A DNA stretch of 64,000 nucleotides from Humidesulfovibrio mexicanus. GTDB lineage: Bacteria; Desulfobacterota; Desulfovibrionia; Desulfovibrionales; Desulfovibrionaceae. Of the stretch, positions 35,485 through 44,360 are shown piece after piece. Numbering within the stretch: the stretch's first letter is position 1; each line of letters starts with the position of its first letter. Where the stretch lies: positions 1 through 64,000 of the forward strand of contig NZ_FZOC01000011.1 in assembly GCF_900188225.1 (NCBI RefSeq), given 5' to 3'. Both the position numbers and the translations under genes were made by a program. The notes under the pieces were generated by a model that ran no database searches, had not been told where the DNA came from, and saw only the letters and a program-made list of their open reading frames with translations.

Positions 35485-35620
35485 GATTCCTCCTTCAATT
35501 CCCTTGCGTTTGCGCAGGTGATGCGTCCGGGATGTTCAAACAATCCGCCACCAAAAGCTCTTTCCAGGCGAAGATATTCCGCCTGTTTCCACCGAAAAGC
35601 AAGCTCCTTTTTCACCGCGT

Positions 35621-36925
35621 CTAGTTGAGGGCCGGAGCCACGCCCCAGGCCGGGGCCATGGCGTCGCCGGGACCGGTGGGCAACTGCCGTGCCGCATCGC
35701 CATAGCGCGTGGTGATGAAGATCTTGCTGCCGCCGTTGCGGGTTGAGGAAAAGGAGATGAAATACCCGTCCGGGTCGAAGCTCGGATCCTCGTCGCTGCC
35801 GGGTCCGAAGGTGATCTGCCGCTCCTGCCCGGCCACCAGGTCGCGCACGAAGATGCGCTGCCCTTCCGGGGTGAGGCGCGCAAAGGCCACGAAGCGTCCG
35901 TCCGGGCTCAGGGTGGGCCGGGTGTTGTAGCTGCCCTCGTAGGTGATGCGCTCGACAGCGCCGGTGTCGCGGTTGAGCAGAAAAATCTGCGGTCCGCCGA
36001 GCCTGCCGGAGCAGAAGGCCATCTTCCGGCCGGAAAGGTCGAAGGCGGGCGAGACGTTGATGGCCCAGCTGGGGGCCAGCGCCTTGCCGGGATTCATGTG
36101 CTCGTCCAGCAGGTAGATGTCTGGATTGCCGCTTGTGGACAGGGAAATGGCGATGCGTCCGTCCGGGGTGTAGGTGGGGCTGATGGCCACGTTGCCCGCG
36201 AACTTGCGCAGGCGCGACACGCGCGTGTTGCGGTCCCATATGCCCAGGCGGTGCCCGCGGTCGGAAATGTTGGTGTAGGCCACATACCGCCCGTCCTTGG
36301 ACCAGGAGGGGCTCACGTTGTAGCCGTTGTCGTTGGTGATCTGCGTAAGCCCGCGGCCCAACGCCGAGGAGGTGAACAGCTCCTTGCCGCCATTGACCTT
36401 CTTGGAGAAGGCGAGTGTCGAGTCGAAGAAGCCGCTCTTGCCGGTGAGCACGCGCATGAGCTGCGCGCAAAAGCGGTCGGCCACCAGGGCCACCCCCCCG
36501 TCATCCACCTGGCTGTAGCCCTTGCCCAGAAGCAGCTTGCGCGTGTAGGTCTCGTACACGCGGGCCTCTATGTCCTGGCCGCGCCCGCCCACGGTCATCA
36601 CCAGGTCTATGCGGCCAAGCTGCAGGGGCTTGAAGTCGATTTCATCAGCCTTGAGCCCTTTGCTGGGATCGCCGCCCAACACCTCGCTCATGTAGGCCAG
36701 CCGCAAAAAGGGCAGGTAGCTGATGTCGCTCTGCACGGTTTCGGCGAACCGCTTGGCCAGCGCGCTGCTGCCAGGGCCGCCTGGGCCGCGCGCGGGCAGC
36801 ACGAGAATGTTCACCTTGTTCTGGCCGGGACCAAAAATATCCACGGACAGGGCGTCGCCAGCGTGGCCGCCCTTGGCCAGCAGCAGAACCATGAGGCAGG
36901 CAAGAATCAAGGTCTTGAGTTTCAT
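35621..36925 (-). CDS. tolB: Tol-Pal translocation protein TolB
   Basis: A 434-residue periplasmic protein with a signal peptide (about 1-22), the TolB N-terminal alpha/beta domain (about 25-160) and a six-bladed propeller of repeats (for example SPSWSKDGRYVAYT, SPTYTPDGRIAIS and PTLSPDGRFVAFAR). It binds Pal and is moved by TolA. It lies 22 nt downstream of tolA and upstream of pal. Confidence 0.95.
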   Translation of the reverse strand: MKLKTLILACLMVLLLAKGGHAGDALSVDIFGPGQNKVNILVLPARGPGGPGSSALAKRFAETVQSDISYLPFLRLAYMSEVLGGDPSKGLKADEIDFKPLQLGRIDLVMTVGGRGQDIEARVYETYTRKLLLGKGYSQVDDGGVALVADRFCAQLMRVLTGKSGFFDSTLAFSKKVNGGKELFTSSALGRGLTQITNDNGYNVSPSWSKDGRYVAYTNISDRGHRLGIWDRNTRVSRLRKFAGNVAISPTYTPDGRIAISLSTSGNPDIYLLDEHMNPGKALAPSWAINVSPAFDLSGRKMAFCSGRLGGPQIFLLNRDTGAVERITYEGSYNTRPTLSPDGRFVAFARLTPEGQRIFVRDLVAGQERQITFGPGSDEDPSFDPDGYFISFSSTRNGGSKIFITTRYGDAARQLPTGPGDAMAPAWGVAPALN

Positions 36926-36947
36926 TGCGTTCTCGGGGATGCTGAAG

Positions 36948-37862
36948 CTATTTCAGCATTTCCTGCAGGTTGAAGGTGATGCGCAGGGTGTCCAGGGTCT
37001 TCACGCGCGGGGGGGGCAAGGTTTCGGTCTGGGCCACGGCGTTCATGGCCGAATTGTCGAAAATTTGGTTGCCGGAAGACGTGACGACCTTTGACCCCAG
37101 GATCTTGCCCTGCCGCGGGTCGATCTTGATCTCCAGGGTCACGGCCACGTTGGTCTCGGTGCCGAAGGCCGGGTACCGCCAATTCTTTTTGATGATCTGC
37201 TTCACGATGTCGCCGTAGACGCTCATGAGCCCTGTGCCCGTGCCGCCCGCGCCCGTGCCCTTGCCGCCGCCCGCGCCGCCGGGGCCGGTGCCTCCTGCCG
37301 TAAAGATGTTGCCGCCCGTGGACTTGCGCAGGGCGGCCAGCTCGCCCGCCACGGGGTCGGGCTTGGCGGCCGGGGCCTTGGCTGTCTTGGCCTTGGCGGA
37401 AACGTCCTGCTTCACATCCTGCAAGGCCTGCTTGAGCAGCTCTTCCTTGGTGGGCTTCTTCTCCTCCGGCTTGGCGGGCTGCGGCGGGGTCTTGTCTTCC
37501 TTCTTCTCCGGCTTGGGCTTTTCCTCCACCTTCTTTTCACTGATGGCCTTGGCGTCGTCCACCTTGGGGGCGGGCTTGGGCTCGGGCTTGGCCTGGGCGG
37601 GCGCCGGCGGGGGGGCGATGGCGGCGGCGGCCTGCTCCTCCTGCTGGCCTTCGGCCAGGGCCGGGGGCGCTCCGGCGGCCTCGCCGGTCTCCCCTGCGGC
37701 CGGATCCTCGGAAGGATTCAGAGACACCAAATCCACAGTGTACATGGGCTTGTCCATGTCCACCTTGAGTGTGGCGCTCAGGTTCATCATGGCCAGGGTC
37801 ACAAGCATGGCGTGCAGCGCCAGCGAAAGCATGAACCCTGTGGAACGTCGGGATTCCCGCAC
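36948..37862 (-). CDS. tolA: TolA/TonB-like energy transducer
   Basis: A 304-residue protein with one N-terminal helix (about 11-30, FMLSLALHAMLVTLAMM). A Pro/Lys/Glu-rich stalk (about 65-170) and a Gly-rich linker come next. A C-terminal TonB/TolA-like domain (about 220-304) contains KNWRYPAFGTETNVAVTLEI and MNAVAQTETLPPP. The stalk spans the periplasm and transfers TolQR energy to TolB-Pal. GTG 37862 has AGGGAA upstream. The C-terminal domain is closer to TonB-type than to enterobacterial TolA, as is common outside the gamma group. Confidence 0.88.
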   Translation of the reverse strand: MRESRRSTGFMLSLALHAMLVTLAMMNLSATLKVDMDKPMYTVDLVSLNPSEDPAAGETGEAAGAPPALAEGQQEEQAAAAIAPPPAPAQAKPEPKPAPKVDDAKAISEKKVEEKPKPEKKEDKTPPQPAKPEEKKPTKEELLKQALQDVKQDVSAKAKTAKAPAAKPDPVAGELAALRKSTGGNIFTAGGTGPGGAGGGKGTGAGGTGTGLMSVYGDIVKQIIKKNWRYPAFGTETNVAVTLEIKIDPRQGKILGSKVVTSSGNQIFDNSAMNAVAQTETLPPPRVKTLDTLRITFNLQEMLK

Positions 37863-37886
37863 GGATGTTCCCTCTCGGCCCGAAAG

Positions 37887-38348
37887 CTACGGCTTTCCAG
37901 GCTGTTGCGCCGCCCCGGCGGCCGGGGCCTTCTCTTCGCTCGACTCGGCCACGATGCCGAGCTTCTCGATGCCCACGCTCTTGATCTCGCCCATGACCTT
38001 GACCACGATGCCGTAGGGGACTTCCTGGTCGGCACGCAGGTACAGCTGCTTTTTCTGGTTCACCACCAGGTTCAGCAAATGGTTCTGCAAATCCTCGAAG
38101 GGCACGTTGTACTCGTCGAGGTACAGGCCGCCGTCCTTCTTGACGGTGAGCACCAGATGGTCGCTGCCCGCAGGCAGGGTGCGCACGCTGCGGGTCTTGG
38201 GCAGGTCCACGTCCACGCCTTGCGTCAGCATGGGCGCGGTGACCATGAAAATGATGAGCAGCACCAGCATCACGTCCACAAAGGGCGTGACGTTGATCTC
38301 GGCAAGGTAGCCCCGCTTGCCGCCGTCTTTGCCGACGCTTGCGCCCAT
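37887..38348 (-). CDS. tolR: TolR/ExbD-type biopolymer transporter
   Basis: A 153-residue protein with one transmembrane helix (about 19-41) that carries the essential Asp in [21 protein letters not shown] small periplasmic domain follows. TolR joins TolQ as the proton-driven stator. The C-terminal tail is rich in Ala/Glu/Pro. AGGAGG precedes the ATG, 9 nt after tolQ. Confidence 0.94.
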   Translation of the reverse strand: MGASVGKDGGKRGYLAEINVTPFVDVMLVLLIIFMVTAPMLTQGVDVDLPKTRSVRTLPAGSDHLVLTVKKDGGLYLDEYNVPFEDLQNHLLNLVVNQKKQLYLRADQEVPYGIVVKVMGEIKSVGIEKLGIVAESSEEKAPAAGAAQQPGKP

Positions 38349-38357
38349 GGCCGCCTC

Positions 38358-39062
38358 CTACTGGTTCCGGGAGCCCGGCCCGGACGCCCAGGAGACTTCG
38401 CGCTCCACGCGGTTCAAGAATGCGCCCGCGAAGTTCACCAGCTCGGTCTCCACCTCGCCCAGCATGGCGTTGAGGTAGTTGTAGGCAATGGTGGCGGGGA
38501 TGGCCACCACCAGCCCGATGGCCGTGGCGATGAGGGCCTCCGAGATGCCGGGGGCCACGGTGGCGAGCGCGGCCGACTGCGACAGGCCGATGGAATGGAA
38601 AGAGTGCATGATGCCCCACACCGTGCCGAAGAGCCCGATGAACGGCGCGGCGTTGGCGCAGGTGGCCAGAAACGAGAGCGATGCGGACAGGCGCTTCATC
38701 TCCTCGGAAACGCCCTGGCGCAGCACGCGCCGGAGGGTGTCCTTCACCAGCATCCGCTTGCGGTCGCGCTCGATGTCGGCGCGCTCCAGCTTGCGGAACT
38801 CGCCCACGGCCAGCAGCCCCACCTTGGACAGGGGCGAGGTCTCGTCGCGGCTGATGGCGGAAAGCCCCTCGGAGAGGTCCGCCGCGTCGTTGAACAGGGC
38901 ATAGCCCCGCGCCACCTGCTTTTTGGCCCGATTGTACAGGATCAGCTTATGAAAAATGATGGTCCAGCTCCACAGGGACATGCACACGAGGAACCCCATG
39001 ACCAGCTGCACGCCCAGCGTGGCGCTCAGGAACATGCTCCAAAATCCGCCTTCAGGCACCAT
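38358..39062 (-). CDS. tolQ: TolQ/ExbB-type proton channel
   Basis: A 234-residue protein with three transmembrane segments (about 15-38, 135-160 and 170-195). The family motif FIGLFGTVWGIMHSF and GISEALIATAIGLVVAIPA are present. It forms the motor with TolR. Start 39062 has GAGGAGA upstream; the longer open frame beyond it reads through PHP-gene sequence and is not coding. Confidence 0.94.
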   Translation of the reverse strand: MVPEGGFWSMFLSATLGVQLVMGFLVCMSLWSWTIIFHKLILYNRAKKQVARGYALFNDAADLSEGLSAISRDETSPLSKVGLLAVGEFRKLERADIERDRKRMLVKDTLRRVLRQGVSEEMKRLSASLSFLATCANAAPFIGLFGTVWGIMHSFHSIGLSQSAALATVAPGISEALIATAIGLVVAIPATIAYNYLNAMLGEVETELVNFAGAFLNRVEREVSWASGPGSRNQ

Positions 39063-39150
39063 GCGCGTCTCTCCTCTTGGGCAGCGGCGGCGTTCGCCTG
39101 CCGCGTGCGAGTGTGTCCCGGCCGCAGCCGACCGGGGCCATGCGAAAAAC

Positions 39151-39807
39151 CTAGCGGCGCGCGCGGGCGCGCTGCACAATGTCCCAGGCGTTCTGCGCCG
39201 CCTGGGCGATGTCCTCGGGCGTGAGCCCCGCGCCCAGCCCCACCTTCTGGCGCATCTCGCGCGAGACCAGGTCGCCCGGCGCATGGGCGTCGTTGTCGAT
39301 GACCAACCTGGCCCCGCAGCGTTTGGCCATGGCCGCCACGTGGCCGTTGGCGTAGCTGTGGCCGCGCCGGGTGGTGATCTCCAGCGCCACGCCGCGCTCT
39401 GCGGCCAGCCGGGCCTCCACCTCGGTGATGAGCCCCGGATGCGCCAGCACGTCCACCCCGGCCTCGATGGCGGCGAGGTTGGTGCCCTGGGCCACGGGCT
39501 CCACCACGGTCTCGCCGTGGCAGACGACGATCTGCGCCCCGGCCTCGCGGGCCATCTGCGCAAACTCGGCCATGAGGGCGGGCGGCACATGGGTCAGCTC
39601 CACCCCGGCCAGCACCTCCATGTCGAAGAAGTGCGCGTAAGACACCGTAAGACGGCGGACGTTGTCCAGAATGAGGGGGATGTTGCTGGCGTCGGCGTGG
39701 TCGGTAATGGCGATGGCGCGGTACCCGGCCACCTTGGCCCGGCGGATGAGCTCCGCCGGAATCAGCTCGCCGTCGCTGAAGGTGCTGTGCGTGTGCAGGT
39801 CGATCAT
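39151..39807 (-). CDS. PHP-domain phosphoesterase
   Basis: A 218-residue protein of the PHP family. Metal ligands are seen in IDLHTHSTFSDG, ITDHAD, GVELTH, VVCHGE, VLAHPG and DNDAHAPGD. Such proteins include histidinol phosphatase and DNA polymerase X-linked or nucleotide phosphoesterases; the short length and motifs fit a small stand-alone hydrolase. It is 7 nt after the bifunctional-nuclease gene and 88 nt before tolQ. Substrate unknown. Confidence 0.85.
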   Translation of the reverse strand: MIDLHTHSTFSDGELIPAELIRRAKVAGYRAIAITDHADASNIPLILDNVRRLTVSYAHFFDMEVLAGVELTHVPPALMAEFAQMAREAGAQIVVCHGETVVEPVAQGTNLAAIEAGVDVLAHPGLITEVEARLAAERGVALEITTRRGHSYANGHVAAMAKRCGARLVIDNDAHAPGDLVSREMRQKVGLGAGLTPEDIAQAAQNAWDIVQRARARR

Positions 39808-39814
39808 GCTCGCC

Positions 39815-40321
39815 TCACATCTTGTACTTAAGCTCGTCCGGGGAGAGGTTTTCCAGCTCCTCGGTCCACTTGTCGCGCTCCACGCCGGAAAACTGGGCCT
39901 GCGCGGCCTCCAGGGTGCGGGTGCCCGCCTGGTCCAGCACGCGCCGGGCCACGCGCACCGGCAGGCCGAAGCGCGCGGCCAGGGCTATGGCGTCGGACGG
40001 ACGGCAATCCACCCGCAGAACCTCGCAGCCCTCGCCCTCGCCCCGCAGCAGCACCAGCTCGGCGTAAAACGTTCCCTCGCGCAGGTCCACCACCTCGGCG
40101 GCGGACAAGCGCGCCCCCAGGGCCTTAACCACGCGGCCCATGAGGTCGTGGGTCATGGGCCGGGGCGTCTCCACGGCGTTTATGGCCAGGGAAATGGCCA
40201 TGGCCTCCACCGGCCCCACCCATATGGGCAAAGCCAGGTCGCTGGCCTCGTCCTTCAGGATGATGACCGGCGACTGGGCCTTTTCGTCCACGGCGAGGCC
40301 GAAAATCTTCATCTCTACCAT
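39815..40321 (-). CDS. Bifunctional nuclease family protein (DUF151)
   Basis: A 168-residue member of the BFN family (DUF151), with MVEMKIFGLAVDE at the start, then PIWVGPVEAMAISLA and the conserved DCRPSDAIALAARFGLPV. Homologues have been described with RNase/DNase activity, though the bacterial role is poorly defined. The gene overlaps miaB by 7 nt and precedes the PHP gene by 7 nt. Confidence 0.88.
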   Translation of the reverse strand: MVEMKIFGLAVDEKAQSPVIILKDEASDLALPIWVGPVEAMAISLAINAVETPRPMTHDLMGRVVKALGARLSAAEVVDLREGTFYAELVLLRGEGEGCEVLRVDCRPSDAIALAARFGLPVRVARRVLDQAGTRTLEAAQAQFSGVERDKWTEELENLSPDELKYKM

Positions 40322-41736
40322 GGCTGGCCCGCCCTCTCTCCCACCAGGGAGTGGTTCTTGGCTTCGACGATGCGCGCACGCACGAGCAGACCCGCGGGAT
40401 CGCGCCGGAAGCCGTCCGGAGCGCCACCGCCCGCGTCGTCCAGGCGCAGGTTCACCACGCGCCCGGCCTCGTCGCGGCCACGCCAGAAGGACGGACCCTC
40501 GTCCTGTTTGCGGCTTTTGGCCTCCAGCAGCACAACGGCCTCGCTTCCCTCCAATCTTTTTAGAGTTTCTTTAGTAATGTCATTCTGCAAAGACTGCAAG
40601 CGCAACAATCGCGCCTGGGCAACGGTTTCGTCAATCTTCGGCGTCATGCGCACGCTGGCCGTGCCGGGCCTGTCGGAATAGCGGAACGAGAAGCTGGACT
40701 CGAAGCGCACGCGCTCCATCATGTCCAGGGTCTGGGCGAAATCGTCCTCGGTCTCGCCGGGGAAGCCCACAATGAGGTCCGTGGTGAGCGCAATGTCCGG
40801 CCGGGCCGCGCGCAGCCCCTCGACGATCCCCAGATACCGCGTCCGGTCGTACTTGCGGCCCATGCGCGCCAGCACGGCGTCGCTGCCCGCCTGCAGCGGC
40901 AGGTGCAGGGCCGGGCACAGGTTCGCAAGCTCCCCGAAGGCGCGGATGACCGCCGGGTCGATGTCCTTGGGGTGCGAGGTGGTGAAGCGCAGGCGCACAA
41001 GGCCGGGGATGGCCGCCACCCGGCGCAGCAGTTCGGCGAAGCCCACGCCGCAACCGCCGGAATCAAGGCCGTAGGAATTCACGTTCTGGCCAAGCAGGGT
41101 GATCTCGCGCGCGCCCTGCTCCACGCGGGCGCGGCACTCGTCCAGCACGGCCTGGGGTGCGCGGGACTTCTGCCTGCCGCGCGTATGGGGCACGATGCAG
41201 TAGGCGCAGAAATTGTCGCAGCCTTGCATGATGTTCACAAAGGCCTGGGCCGGTCCGGCGTCGGGCTCGCCCGCGTCGGCGTCAAAGGCGGGAGCGGGGT
41301 GCGGGGCGTGGGGATGCAGCACGTCCTCGCGTTCCGGGTAGGCGGGCAAAAAATCCAGCAGGGCCACGCGGGCGTCCGGCTCCGCGGCCAGACGGTCAAG
41401 GGCGTCGGGCGCGGCGGCGATGCCGTCGGTGCCGAAGACCAGGCGCACAAAGGGAAAGCGCTCGAAAAACCCCTGGCCGATCTGCTGGGCCACGCAGCCG
41501 CCCACGGCGGCCAGCAGGCCGGGCTTGCCGCGCCGATAGGCCGCCAGACGGCCAAGCTCGCTGTACACCTTCTGTTCGGGTTTTTCGCGTACGCTGCAGG
41601 TGTTGACCACGAAACACCAGGCGTGCTCCTCCGTGGTTTGCCGCCACCCGCGCGCCACAAGGGCGCGGGTCAGCCAGTCCGAGTCGCCCACGTTCATTTG
41701 GCACCCGAAGGTGATGATGTGAAAGGTCTTGTCCAA
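40315..41736 (-). CDS. miaB: tRNA-2-methylthio-N6-dimethylallyladenosine synthase MiaB
   Basis: A 473-residue methylthiotransferase. N-terminal cluster cysteines lie in TFGCQMNVGDSD, TCSVREKP and GGCVAQQIG. The radical-SAM motif is CDNFCAYC followed by VPHTRGRQKSR. A TRAM-like C-terminal domain completes the normal layout. It adds a methylthio group to A37 of tRNAs reading UNN codons. TTG 41736 has GGAG five bases upstream and is preferred over GTG 41742, which has no site. It opens the miaB-bfn-php-tol run. Confidence 0.95.
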   Translation of the reverse strand: MDKTFHIITFGCQMNVGDSDWLTRALVARGWRQTTEEHAWCFVVNTCSVREKPEQKVYSELGRLAAYRRGKPGLLAAVGGCVAQQIGQGFFERFPFVRLVFGTDGIAAAPDALDRLAAEPDARVALLDFLPAYPEREDVLHPHAPHPAPAFDADAGEPDAGPAQAFVNIMQGCDNFCAYCIVPHTRGRQKSRAPQAVLDECRARVEQGAREITLLGQNVNSYGLDSGGCGVGFAELLRRVAAIPGLVRLRFTTSHPKDIDPAVIRAFGELANLCPALHLPLQAGSDAVLARMGRKYDRTRYLGIVEGLRAARPDIALTTDLIVGFPGETEDDFAQTLDMMERVRFESSFSFRYSDRPGTASVRMTPKIDETVAQARLLRLQSLQNDITKETLKRLEGSEAVVLLEAKSRKQDEGPSFWRGRDEAGRVVNLRLDDAGGGAPDGFRRDPAGLLVRARIVEAKNHSLVGERAGQPW

Positions 41737-41865
41737 GAACACTCCAAAAACGTTTCAAGCACCCGCACTCCCCGTGCGGAAGCGGGCATATTCCCCTTCC
41801 GGCCGCAGGTCAACGGTCCGCAACGGCTGTCCCCCTGCACCCGGCGGCGGCAGGCCATGCCGACT

Positions 41866-42516
41866 TCAAAACCGTCGTGCGCCGAAAAAGGGCACAAGCA
41901 TGGGCACGCGCGCGGCATAATCCCGCCATGCCGAGCCGAGTTCGGCGGCCAGCCTGCGCTCCTCCAGCCAGGTTCCCAGCACCATGTACGCGCAGCCGAA
42001 CAGCGTGAACACCAAGGAGCCCAGGCTTTGCGTCGGCTGGCAGGCCAGGATGAGGATGCCGCCCGCGTGCATGGGGTGGCGCACCAGCCCGTAGGCCCCG
42101 GTGGTGCGGAACTGTCGCCGGATGTCCGGGCCGTGGGACAGGCGGCCGTGCAGGAACTCCCACAATTGCGTCAGGCCAAGCATCCTGAGCCCGCCCACCT
42201 GGAGCACGGCCCAGGCCAGCAGCAACACCCCAGCGCCCTGCCCCGCCCACAGCAGCACCCTCGCCGCGCCCCCAACAGCCCACATCCGCTGGGGCAGGTC
42301 CGGCTCCTTGGCGAGCACCAGCCAGAAGGTCCACACGCTTACCAAAGCGTAGCCCAAAGGATACAGGACACAGCGCGGCCCAAGGGCCAGCTCGAAGGCG
42401 GCCTTGACCCTGCGCGCGGCCAGGATGCTATGCAGCGCGCCCCAGCCCGTCCACAGCCCCAGGGCGTAGGCCGCGTCGGCGAGCGCCTCGGGAGCCAGGG
42501 AGCCGGAGGGCGTCAC
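41866..42516 (-). CDS. ICMT/NnrU-like integral membrane protein
   Basis: A 216-residue membrane protein with five or six hydrophobic segments. The C-terminal part, RTTGAYGLVRHPMHAGGIL and TWLEERRLAAELGSAWRDYAARVP, is the phospholipid/isoprenylcysteine methyltransferase signature (RHPxxxG, then EE and Y). Such proteins methylate lipids or prenyl cysteines. GTG 42516 overlaps the cysC stop as GTGA. Substrate unknown; NnrU-like function is another possibility. Confidence 0.78.
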   Translation of the reverse strand: MTPSGSLAPEALADAAYALGLWTGWGALHSILAARRVKAAFELALGPRCVLYPLGYALVSVWTFWLVLAKEPDLPQRMWAVGGAARVLLWAGQGAGVLLLAWAVLQVGGLRMLGLTQLWEFLHGRLSHGPDIRRQFRTTGAYGLVRHPMHAGGILILACQPTQSLGSLVFTLFGCAYMVLGTWLEERRLAAELGSAWRDYAARVPMLVPFFGARRF

Positions 42517-43151
42517 GCGGCGTCGCCCTTCTCCGGCGGCAGGCCAGGCAGCCAGGCGTCCAGGAACTCCAGCACGGCGCGGGCGTTTTCCTCCACCGGG
42601 CGCAGGGCGTCCAGCACGCACTCGGCCTCCGGGTTCTCCTCGTAGGGCACGTCCACGCCCACCACCTGGCCCAGGCCGGGCACGGGCTGGCCGGTGCGCT
42701 TGCGCATGAGCGCCTTCTGGTACATGCCGGGCATGACGTAGGCTCCCCGGTGGCCGCCGATGGACTGCTGGCTGGAGCGCACGGCCTCGCGGCGCATGGC
42801 CTCGGGCAGGGGGCAGCGCACCAGCACCTCGGCCATGCGCGGAATGACGGCGCGCGCCTCCTGGCGCATGGCCAGCCTGTAGGCCGTGGCGTCCAAAATG
42901 ACGCCCCGCCCCTGGACCACCAGGTCCGCGGCCTCGCGGGCGAAGAGCTCATACGCCTTGGCGCGTTCCTCCGCCGTGTAGGCGGGCTGCGGGAAGTAGG
43001 CCCGGCGGCGCTCGTCCATCATCAACAACGCGGGCTCCACCCCGCGCCGGGACAGTTCCTCGCACACCGCGCGGGCGATGGTGCTCTTGCCGCAGCCGGG
43101 CAGCCCGGTGAACCAGAGCGCCCAGCCGGGGGAGTCGGCCGAGGCGCTCAT
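42513..43151 (-). CDS. CysC-like adenylylsulfate kinase family protein
   Basis: A 212-residue P-loop kinase. Walker A is GLPGCGKST (about residues 17-25), and GVILDATAYRLAMRQEAR plus MYQKALMRKRTGQ echo APS kinases, with the C-terminal DVPYEENPEAECVLD typical of CysC. The usual DGDxxR segment is replaced by MDERRRAYFP, so the substrate may be something else. Dissimilatory sulfate reduction does not need PAPS. The gene is fused by 4-nt overlaps to the APH-like gene before it and the membrane methyltransferase after it. Confidence 0.75.
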   Translation of the reverse strand: MSASADSPGWALWFTGLPGCGKSTIARAVCEELSRRGVEPALLMMDERRRAYFPQPAYTAEERAKAYELFAREAADLVVQGRGVILDATAYRLAMRQEARAVIPRMAEVLVRCPLPEAMRREAVRSSQQSIGGHRGAYVMPGMYQKALMRKRTGQPVPGLGQVVGVDVPYEENPEAECVLDALRPVEENARAVLEFLDAWLPGLPPEKGDAA

Positions 43152-44284
43152 GCCTGGCCTCCGTCGCAGGGCTCAAGGTAGCGGCCCGGGGTGCGCCAGT
43201 CGAAGGCCTCGTCCTCCAGCACGCGGAGGATGAAGCGCACCAGCGCGCGGCGCACGGCTTCCGGATGGTCGGGGTACCACTCCGGCGAGACGATGACCAA
43301 CCCCCGGAACACGAAGAAGGGCGCAATGGCCGCGAGCACGCCCTGGTCGCCGCTGGCGGCGAGGTACTCTTCGAACAGAATGTTCCAAAGCTCCGCAAAC
43401 GGCCCCTGGAACAGCGCTCCAGGCTGTGCGGCCTCCGGGTTCATGCGCAGGCCGAAAAGCAGGTAGTTGGCGGCCAGCGAGGCCAGATCGCTGGCGGGTT
43501 CGCCCCACTCGCCCCGGCTGCGGTCCAGCACGCGGAAATCCCGTTGCGGCGCGTCCGGAGGATCCACCAGGATGTTCCAGGGGTGCACGTCGCCATGGAC
43601 CACGCTTAGGCGGTGGGAGAAGCCCCGCAGCTTCCAGCGCCAGTCGATGAGGCGCTTCTCAAGCCGCGCGAAGTCCTCGTCGGCCAGAAAGGGGCAGGGG
43701 TGCGGAAACGCCTCGTCCACCAGTCCCATGATGCACTCGCTGGCGCCCAGCAGGTTGCGCACATGGCGATAATAGAGGTCCGCGTCGTCCTTCTTCACGG
43801 CGTGGATCTCCGCCAGCCAGCGGGCGAGGGCGCGCGCCATGTCGCGGTCGGCCGGGCGGTAGTCCCCGCCGCTGATGCGCTCCAGGTCCAGAAAATAGTC
43901 ATAGCCCCGGAGCTTCTCGTTCATGATGAAAAACTCGCACGGCTCGGCCACGGGAACAAGGCGGCTGTGGGCGTCCACGTAACCGAGGGCCATGGGTCGC
44001 ACGTGGCGCGGCAGGCGCGCGCTGGTCTCGAACTGAAACATGAGGATGGCGGCGCGATCCCAGTAGAACTGGTGGCCGTACTTGTCGCCGCGCATGACGG
44101 AGAGCACGCCCTCTCGCGGCTCCCCGTCCACGCGGAAGCGCACCAAGAGCGGCTTGCCGTAGCCGAAGCGCTTGATGCCCTGCTTGTCCAGAGTGCCGAT
44201 GGCCCCGAGGTCGTCGAGCTCGGCGCCGGGCCCGAAGGCCCGGCGCAGGTACTCGGCCACACGTTCCGGCGTCAGGTCGATCAT
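43148..44284 (-). CDS. Phosphotransferase-family (APH-like) kinase
   Basis: A 378-residue protein kinase-like fold of the aminoglycoside/choline phosphotransferase group. The catalytic loop is HGDVHPWNIL (Brenner motif) and the metal-binding Asp lies in FRVLDRSRGEWGEPASDLASLA. The N-lobe lacks an obvious GxGxxG loop but has LLVRFRV. It likely phosphorylates a small sugar or alcohol. Stop and next ATG overlap by 4 nt with the CysC-like gene, so the two probably act in one pathway. Confidence 0.8.
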   Translation of the reverse strand: MIDLTPERVAEYLRRAFGPGAELDDLGAIGTLDKQGIKRFGYGKPLLVRFRVDGEPREGVLSVMRGDKYGHQFYWDRAAILMFQFETSARLPRHVRPMALGYVDAHSRLVPVAEPCEFFIMNEKLRGYDYFLDLERISGGDYRPADRDMARALARWLAEIHAVKKDDADLYYRHVRNLLGASECIMGLVDEAFPHPCPFLADEDFARLEKRLIDWRWKLRGFSHRLSVVHGDVHPWNILVDPPDAPQRDFRVLDRSRGEWGEPASDLASLAANYLLFGLRMNPEAAQPGALFQGPFAELWNILFEEYLAASGDQGVLAAIAPFFVFRGLVIVSPEWYPDHPEAVRRALVRFILRVLEDEAFDWRTPGRYLEPCDGGQA

Positions 44285-44342
44285 GGGACCCTCCTTCCGG
44301 TTGTCGCGCGGGGCGCCTGGTGCGGCGCGGCGCGGGTGGTTT

Positions 44343-44360
44343 CCGGGCGGGAACGCCCGG
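44343..44360 (-). other. Intercistronic stem-loop after the PfkB gene
   Basis: CCGGGCG and CGCCCGG pair around GGAA immediately after the pfkB-like stop. There is no T-run, so it may stabilise mRNA or weakly terminate. Confidence 0.35.
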